NCBI GenBank assembly: GCA_903892335.1
Contig: CAITID010000027.1
Location: forward strand, 1-10,321
DNA: 10,321 nucleotides
Direction of reading: 5' to 3'
Source of the DNA: an uncultured Actinomycetes bacterium
GTDB lineage: Bacteria > Actinomycetota > Actinomycetes > Nanopelagicales > Nanopelagicaceae
Part shown: positions 6,180-10,321 of the stretch, in pieces
How positions within the stretch are numbered: position 1 is the first letter of the stretch
Layout of the letters: the number at the start of each line of letters is the position of its first letter
The notes under the pieces: model-generated
Database searches by the model: none
What the model was told of the DNA's origin: nothing
What the model saw: only the letters and a program-made list of their open reading frames with translations
Position numbers and translations under genes: made by a program

Positions 6180-6185
6180 ATCTTA
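6180..6185 (-). promoter_or_regulatory. Putative -10 element of a leaderless DUF3263 gene
   Basis: TAAGAT on the minus strand is followed by ATGGCC and then ATG at 6173. CTGATA, 16 bases further upstream, matches the -35 consensus at 4 of 6 positions. If used, transcription would start on the second ATG and the first ATG would not be in the mRNA. Confidence 0.5.
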
Positions 6186-6215
6186 AAAGGTCGGCCGTAA
6201 ATATCAGGGTTATAT

Positions 6216-7568
6216 CTAGAGCGTGGCGAGAATTTCTGAAATATCACTCTCTTTGGTCCATGGATTAACTATTGCAAATCTAAGTATCGCTTCATTTCGG
6301 TGTGAGGATGGGGTAACAAATCCAATTTGATCAGCTAATAATTTATCACTCCATTTTTGATATTCACTCATCTGCCAACCCTTACGTTTAAAGGCTACAA
6401 CTGAAAGTGTTGGCTCAACTAACAACTCTAAATTTGGATGTTGCCTAATTAAATCTGCCGCATACTTTGCAATATCCATTGTTTTATCCATTGCAGTTGC
6501 GTACTCATTTGTGCCATGTGCTGCAAGTGAGAACCAAAATGGCAAGCCTCGAGCCCGGCGGGTTAAGTGGATCGCATAATCAGATGGGTTCCACTCACCA
6601 TCATCATCTAATGTTTCTAAGTAAGCAGCTTTTTGTAGATGAGTAGCTTTTGCAATCTCTGGATTTCGATAGATCAGTGCGCAAGCATCAAATGGTGCAA
6701 ATAACCATTTATGTGGATCAACAATTAGTGAATCAGCACTTTCAATACCAGCAAATAATGGTTTAGTTTTGGGTGAACAAAGGGCTGCCAGTCCATAGGC
6801 ACCATCGACGTGAAACCAAATACCGCGCTCTTTTGTAACTGGTGCAATTGATTTTAAGTTATCAATAATTCCCAGATTTGTTGTTCCAGCTGTTGCAACC
6901 AATGCAAATACTTGGTGCGTAGGATTTTCACTGTGATACCTATCAATAACATCGGCGCAAGATGGTCCTTGCAAAACACCATCTTTATCTGGCTGGATCA
7001 AAATAATTCCAACATCCATAACCTCAGCTGCTGACTTAATTGATGAGTGTGCTTCAACGCTGGCTGCAATTACCCATCTTGTAACATCACTGCGTTTGGT
7101 TCGAAAGTCAGCCCGCGCTGTTACAAGTGCAGATAAGTTTCCAATAGTTCCACCTTGCACAAATACACCACCAGCAGATTGTGGCAATCCAGCTAAATCA
7201 CTAATCCAGCGAAGTGCTTGATTTTCAGCAAAGACTGCGCCAGCTCCTTCTAACCAAGAGCCACCATAAAGTGCGGATGCACCAACTACTAAATCAAATA
7301 AGTTTGCATACTCACTAGGTGCTGATGGAATAAATGCTAAGTAACGTGGGTGATCAGTTGAAATACATGCTGTTGCTAACACATCTTTAAATAATTCAAG
7401 TGCCTTATGTCCACCGAGGCCCTCTGGCGTAATTGTGTTACCAGCCAGTGCTAATAACTCCTCTGGTGATTTAGGACCATCTAATGGTGGATCAGTGCGC
7501 AGTCGAACCAAGCTGTAATCTAAAATCTCTTTAGCTAACTCTTCTACCTCTTTATTAAACTCGTGCAT
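6216..7568 (-). CDS. PLP-dependent group II amino-acid decarboxylase, substrate unknown
   Basis: Members remove the alpha-carboxyl group from aromatic amino acids, glutamate, diaminobutyrate or related substrates in the cytoplasm. Seen, numbered from the longer GTG frame (460 residues): HPRYLAFIPSAPS (83-95), GGVFVQGGTIGNLSAL (143-158), VEAHSSIKSA (181-190, His likely stacking on PLP), TAGTTNLGIID (236-246), the PLP-binding HVDGAYG (263-269) and DPHKW with catalytic Lys297. NPSDYAIHLTRRARGLPFW (337-355) is typical of aromatic-amino-acid decarboxylases, but I cannot name the substrate. I chose ATG 7568 (450 residues), overlapping the upstream gene's stop by 14 bases, which suggests translational coupling. 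GTG 7598 is the alternative. Neither has a Shine-Dalgarno. It probably shares a transcript with the upstream NAD(P)-binding/DUF2867 gene. Confidence 0.93.
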   Translation of the reverse strand: MHEFNKEVEELAKEILDYSLVRLRTDPPLDGPKSPEELLALAGNTITPEGLGGHKALELFKDVLATACISTDHPRYLAFIPSAPSEYANLFDLVVGASALYGGSWLEGAGAVFAENQALRWISDLAGLPQSAGGVFVQGGTIGNLSALVTARADFRTKRSDVTRWVIAASVEAHSSIKSAAEVMDVGIILIQPDKDGVLQGPSCADVIDRYHSENPTHQVFALVATAGTTNLGIIDNLKSIAPVTKERGIWFHVDGAYGLAALCSPKTKPLFAGIESADSLIVDPHKWLFAPFDACALIYRNPEIAKATHLQKAAYLETLDDDGEWNPSDYAIHLTRRARGLPFWFSLAAHGTNEYATAMDKTMDIAKYAADLIRQHPNLELLVEPTLSVVAFKRKGWQMSEYQKWSDKLLADQIGFVTPSSHRNEAILRFAIVNPWTKESDISEILATL

Positions 7569-9051
7569 TTTGCGCTGCGTAATCTTTTCGGTTAGCACTT
7601 CTTACAATATTTCTTAGCATGATTGGAAATACTAAGAAGTGAAATGGTAAAACGGCAAACCAGTAAAGCTGGCCACCTAGGCCACGTGGTGAGTAAGAGG
7701 CTTCTTGCGTAATTTTGCTTTTGCCATCGGGTAATTTTTCAATTCGAAACTCAAGCCATGCCTTACCTGGCAAAATCATTTCAGCATAAAGACGCAGAGT
7801 TTTCTCACTCTCTAAACTTTCTACTCGCCAAAAATCTAAGCTATCGCCAACTCGAAGGTGTAGTGGATCGCGTCTTCCTCGTCGCAAACCAACGCCGCCA
7901 ATAAAGCGATCTAACAATCCTCGCAAAAACCATAAGAAGTCTGAGCCATACCAGCCATTATCGCCGCCAATTTGTTCAACAGTTTTCCATAAATTTGCAA
8001 CGGATGCCTCAGTTATTTGCTCTCGCGTATCTTTATACAAAGCTTCACCAGCCCATGACGGATCACTCTGTGCTTTCTGCCAAGGCGCAGTTGGTAATGT
8101 GGCATCGGACCATCTTGTAGTTACATTGTTTCCAGTTGTATTTGTAAGAGCTAATTCAATTGCTCCAGCCACATCAATTAATCCCTCAGGTGGAAGTGGA
8201 ATTAGATGAGAGATTGATTTTTTTGGATCAGCGACAACTTCTGAAATTAAGGAGCCAACAAGGGGTCGAGCTAGCGCAGTTGGCACAGGTGTAACTAAAC
8301 CAATCCATAGTGAAGATAATCCTGGAGTTAAAACCGGCACCTTAATGATCCAGCGTTTGCGCAGGCCAGATAACTTTGCAAATGTCTGCATCATTTGTGC
8401 GTAAGACAAAACTTCTGGGCCGCCAATATCAAAGATGCCTGCTACTGGTTTCTCTAATTTTGCAGCATTTCGTAAATACCAAAGCACATCGCGAATCGCA
8501 ATTGGCTGTGTTTTATTTGAAACCCACTTTGGCGTTGTCATTACCGGCAGACGGTGAGTTAAATGCCGCAGCATCTCAAATGAGGCGGAGCCACTACCAA
8601 TAATAATTCCAGCTCGCAGCTCCATAACTGCAACAGAGGTAGTTGCTAACTCTTTGCCAGTATTAGCGCGAGATTGTAAATGCTTGCTTGTCTTTTCATC
8701 ATTTGCGATTCCGCCTAAATAAATTATTTGAGATACGCCCGCTGCCTCTGCTGCCTTTGCAAAGTTTTGCGCCATCGCAGATTCAATCTGATCAAAATTT
8801 GGACCTAGATTAATTGAATGCAAAAGATAAAAAGCTGTATGCACATCTTTTAATGCAAGCAATGTTGAGTTGTAATTACTGGCATTTCCCTCAGCAACTT
8901 CAACTTTATCCGCCCAAGTCTGTCCCTTAATCTTTCTAGCATCTCGAACGTAGACTCGAACATTCATTGAGTCCGCAAGTAATGCGGTAACTAATCGGCC
9001 ACCAACATAACCGGAGGCGCCAGTCACAAGGATTTTACGAGGCAAGTTCAC
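7555..9051 (-). CDS. NAD(P)-binding (NmrA/atypical SDR-like) and DUF2867 fusion protein
   Basis: This 498-residue protein has two parts. Residues about 5-300 are a Rossmann-type, NmrA-like domain: KILVTGASGYVGGRLVTALL (6-25) carries the nucleotide-binding GASGYVGG, with VYVRDARK (33-40), YLGGIAND (111-118) and FDIGGPEVLSYAQMM (207-221). The catalytic YxxxK of classical SDRs is not evident, so it may be a sensor or atypical enzyme. Residues about 328-485 match DUF2867: GWYGSDFLWFLRGLLDRFIGG (366-386), DPLHLRVGDSLDFWRV (395-410) and a hydrophobic C-terminal segment QLYWFAVLPFHFLVFPIM (461-478), probably membrane-associated. E. coli YbjT has a comparable arrangement, from memory. The GTG start has no Shine-Dalgarno but TACTGT lies 7 bases upstream. 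The gene overlaps the decarboxylase and diverges from ndh across 24 bases. Confidence 0.93.
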   Translation of the reverse strand: MNLPRKILVTGASGYVGGRLVTALLADSMNVRVYVRDARKIKGQTWADKVEVAEGNASNYNSTLLALKDVHTAFYLLHSINLGPNFDQIESAMAQNFAKAAEAAGVSQIIYLGGIANDEKTSKHLQSRANTGKELATTSVAVMELRAGIIIGSGSASFEMLRHLTHRLPVMTTPKWVSNKTQPIAIRDVLWYLRNAAKLEKPVAGIFDIGGPEVLSYAQMMQTFAKLSGLRKRWIIKVPVLTPGLSSLWIGLVTPVPTALARPLVGSLISEVVADPKKSISHLIPLPPEGLIDVAGAIELALTNTTGNNVTTRWSDATLPTAPWQKAQSDPSWAGEALYKDTREQITEASVANLWKTVEQIGGDNGWYGSDFLWFLRGLLDRFIGGVGLRRGRRDPLHLRVGDSLDFWRVESLESEKTLRLYAEMILPGKAWLEFRIEKLPDGKSKITQEASYSPRGLGGQLYWFAVLPFHFLVFPIMLRNIVRSANRKDYAAQNARV

Positions 9052-9058
9052 AGTGAAA

Positions 9059-9064
9059 ACAGTA
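9059..9064 (-). promoter_or_regulatory. Putative -10 of a leaderless promoter for the NAD(P)-binding/DUF2867 gene
   Basis: TACTGT on the minus strand is followed by seven bases (TTTCACT) and the GTG at 9051. Its 5' TA (9064-9063) is the same dinucleotide that begins the -10 box of the divergent ndh promoter. With only 24 bases between the two start codons, there is no room for a conventional leader with a ribosome site on either side. Confidence 0.5.
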
Positions 9065-9068
9065 GACT
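9063..9068 (+). promoter_or_regulatory. Putative -10 of a leaderless ndh promoter
   Basis: TAGACT is followed by seven bases (TAAAGTT) and the GTG at 9076. There is no Shine-Dalgarno before the start. The -35 region would lie inside the opposite gene's first codons and does not match consensus well. Confidence 0.5.
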
Positions 9069-9075
9069 TAAAGTT

Positions 9076-10299
9076 GTGATTAGACCAAAGATAGTGATTC
9101 TAGGCGGTGGCTTCGGTGGGTTAACTGCTGCTCGCGCGCTAACCAAAATAGCCGATGTCACAGTTGTCGATCGCCATAACTTCCAAACTTTCTTGCCCTT
9201 GCTATATCAGGTATCAACTGCCGGTCTTGCCGCCGATCATGTGGCCTATCCAATTAGAGGTGCGCTTAGAAAAACTGGCGCGAAGTTTCGGATGGCATCA
9301 CCAATCTCAATTGATCATAAAAATAAGCAGGTTAAATTAGATAGTAGTGAGCTTTTAGATTTTGATCATTTAATAATTGCACTTGGTTCAACAACAGCAG
9401 ATTTTGGAATTCCTGGTGTAAATGAATACGCGTTAGGTATGAAATCCGTTCATGAAGCGCTAACCATTCGTGCTGAAGTTATGCGCAGATTTGAAGATTT
9501 GTGTCGATTTGAAGACAGCACCCGATTTACGATCTCGGTAATTGGCGGTGGCCCAACTGGTGTTGAAATGGCTGGTGCGTTAGCTGAGTTAGTTCGAGGA
9601 CCACTTAAGTCAGATCAAGCTAATGCTGCAGCCCATATTGATGTTCAATTAATTGAGGCTGGGGATCGATTGCTTCCACCATTTTCACCCTCTTTATCTG
9701 CCCGAACAAAAAAAGATTTAGAAAAACTTGGCGTTAAAGTAATGTTAAACAGCGCAGTAAAAGCACTTGCCCACCGTGAAGTTGTTTTAAAGGATGGAAC
9801 CACGCTGCCATCTGAAATTACTGTTTGGGCCGCCGGCGTTCAAGGCTCACCCGCTATGCAGCAATTAAATTTGCCAGTTGTCGGAAATCGATTAGCGGTT
9901 GATACTTCACTTCAAGTTAAAAACTATCCAAACATCTGGGCGCTAGGTGATATTGCAGGAGCACTTGGCAAAGATGGCCGGCCACTTCCAATGGTGGCAC
10001 CAGTTGCAATTCAGCAAGGAAAATTTATTGCTAAACAAATTGAGCGAATTACTAAACAAAAACCGCTTAAAACATTCTCTTATTTAGATAAGGGTTCCAT
10101 GGCAACGATTGGTCGAAATAAAGCGGTGGTAGAAGTTAGAGGATTAAAACTTACCGGCACTATTGCTTGGCTTACCTGGCTATGGCTACATCTATTTTAC
10201 TTACTCGGTGGTCGCAACAAGATTGGCACTATGGCGGACTGGACCTGGAACTACCTAACATTTGATCGCGGTAATCGCCACATTATGGATGGCCAATAA
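9076..10299 (+). CDS. ndh: Type II NADH:quinone oxidoreductase (NDH-2)
   Basis: NDH-2 is a single-subunit FAD enzyme on the cytoplasmic face of the membrane that passes electrons from NADH to quinone without pumping protons. The 407-residue protein shows the N-terminal FAD fold, KIVILGGGFGGLTAARAL (5-22), and NFQTFLPLLYQVSTAGLAADHVA (35-57). The NADH-binding fold is ISVIGGGPTGVEMAGALAEL (153-172), and a third FAD contact is NIWALGDIAG (286-295). The quinone-site-like APVAIQQGK lies at 308-316. A C-terminal amphipathic or hydrophobic region (about 361-395) with WLTWLWLHLFYLLGGRNK is expected to anchor it to the membrane. Mycobacterial Ndh is longer at the C-terminus, so this is a compact form, but all expected parts are present. 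GTG 9076 is chosen because the FAD motif begins only 5 codons later. The gene diverges from the NAD(P)-binding/DUF2867 gene. Confidence 0.96.
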   Translation: MIRPKIVILGGGFGGLTAARALTKIADVTVVDRHNFQTFLPLLYQVSTAGLAADHVAYPIRGALRKTGAKFRMASPISIDHKNKQVKLDSSELLDFDHLIIALGSTTADFGIPGVNEYALGMKSVHEALTIRAEVMRRFEDLCRFEDSTRFTISVIGGGPTGVEMAGALAELVRGPLKSDQANAAAHIDVQLIEAGDRLLPPFSPSLSARTKKDLEKLGVKVMLNSAVKALAHREVVLKDGTTLPSEITVWAAGVQGSPAMQQLNLPVVGNRLAVDTSLQVKNYPNIWALGDIAGALGKDGRPLPMVAPVAIQQGKFIAKQIERITKQKPLKTFSYLDKGSMATIGRNKAVVEVRGLKLTGTIAWLTWLWLHLFYLLGGRNKIGTMADWTWNYLTFDRGNRHIMDGQ

Positions 10300-10321
10300 T
10301 TTAAATGGCTCGGTTGGTATC

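Noticed and set aside
10300..10321. Possible tRNA D-arm (GGCTCGGTTGGTA) or new ATG frame at the right edge
   Set aside because: The bases upstream (AATTTAA) make a poor acceptor stem, and only 22 bases are available. An ATG at 10305 exists but has no usable context, so neither call can be supported.

Overview
The window looks like ordinary chromosome from a low-GC actinobacterium. The taxon is inferred from protein content and base composition, with no marker-gene search. Several proteins are families I know mainly or only from Actinobacteria: DUF3027, DUF3263, DUF2530, a CspB-type cold-shock protein with an extra C-terminal helical region, a mycobacterial-type SerC and a CitA-type citrate synthase. 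Unlike most Actinobacteria, the DNA is AT-leaning, codons often end in A/T, and spacers are very short. This fits the streamlined freshwater Nanopelagicales (acI) type. I see no insertion sequence, phage gene, CRISPR array, tRNA or rRNA, and no sign of recent transfer.

Layout. (1) 1-1230: the 5' part of a citrate synthase gene on the minus strand diverges from pdxH on the plus strand. (2) 1228-2667: serC follows pdxH, then two small membrane-protein genes (26 and 58 codons). (3) 2674-4121: convergent to these, on the minus strand, lie a CspB-like gene and a DUF3027 gene, with a strong intrinsic terminator separating DUF3027 from groEL. (4) 4136-5828: a groEL without groES, with a CIRCE operator (HrcA site) embedded in its promoter. 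(5) 5889-9051: minus-strand genes for DUF3263, a PLP-dependent group II amino-acid decarboxylase, and an NAD(P)-binding/DUF2867 fusion protein; the last two overlap. (6) 9076-10299: divergent from these, a type II NADH dehydrogenase.

Functions. The set is housekeeping: TCA-cycle entry (citrate synthase), PLP completion or salvage (PdxH), serine synthesis (SerC), respiratory-chain entry (NDH-2), protein folding (GroEL) and RNA chaperoning (Csp). The decarboxylase substrate and the roles of DUF3027, DUF3263, DUF2530 and the NAD(P)-binding/DUF2867 protein cannot be set from sequence.

The most informative pattern is in the start signals. Four genes have a clear Shine-Dalgarno (citrate synthase, DUF2530, csp, groEL). 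Five others (serC, DUF3027, DUF3263, the NAD(P)-binding/DUF2867 gene, ndh) have none, but carry a TANNNT -10-like hexamer 6 or 7 bases before the start codon, the layout expected of leaderless mRNAs. Two of these are especially compact. The pdxH stop codon forms part of the serC -10 box, and the divergent 9051/9076 pair shares the same TA dinucleotide in both -10 boxes. I found no convincing novel multi-gene system.
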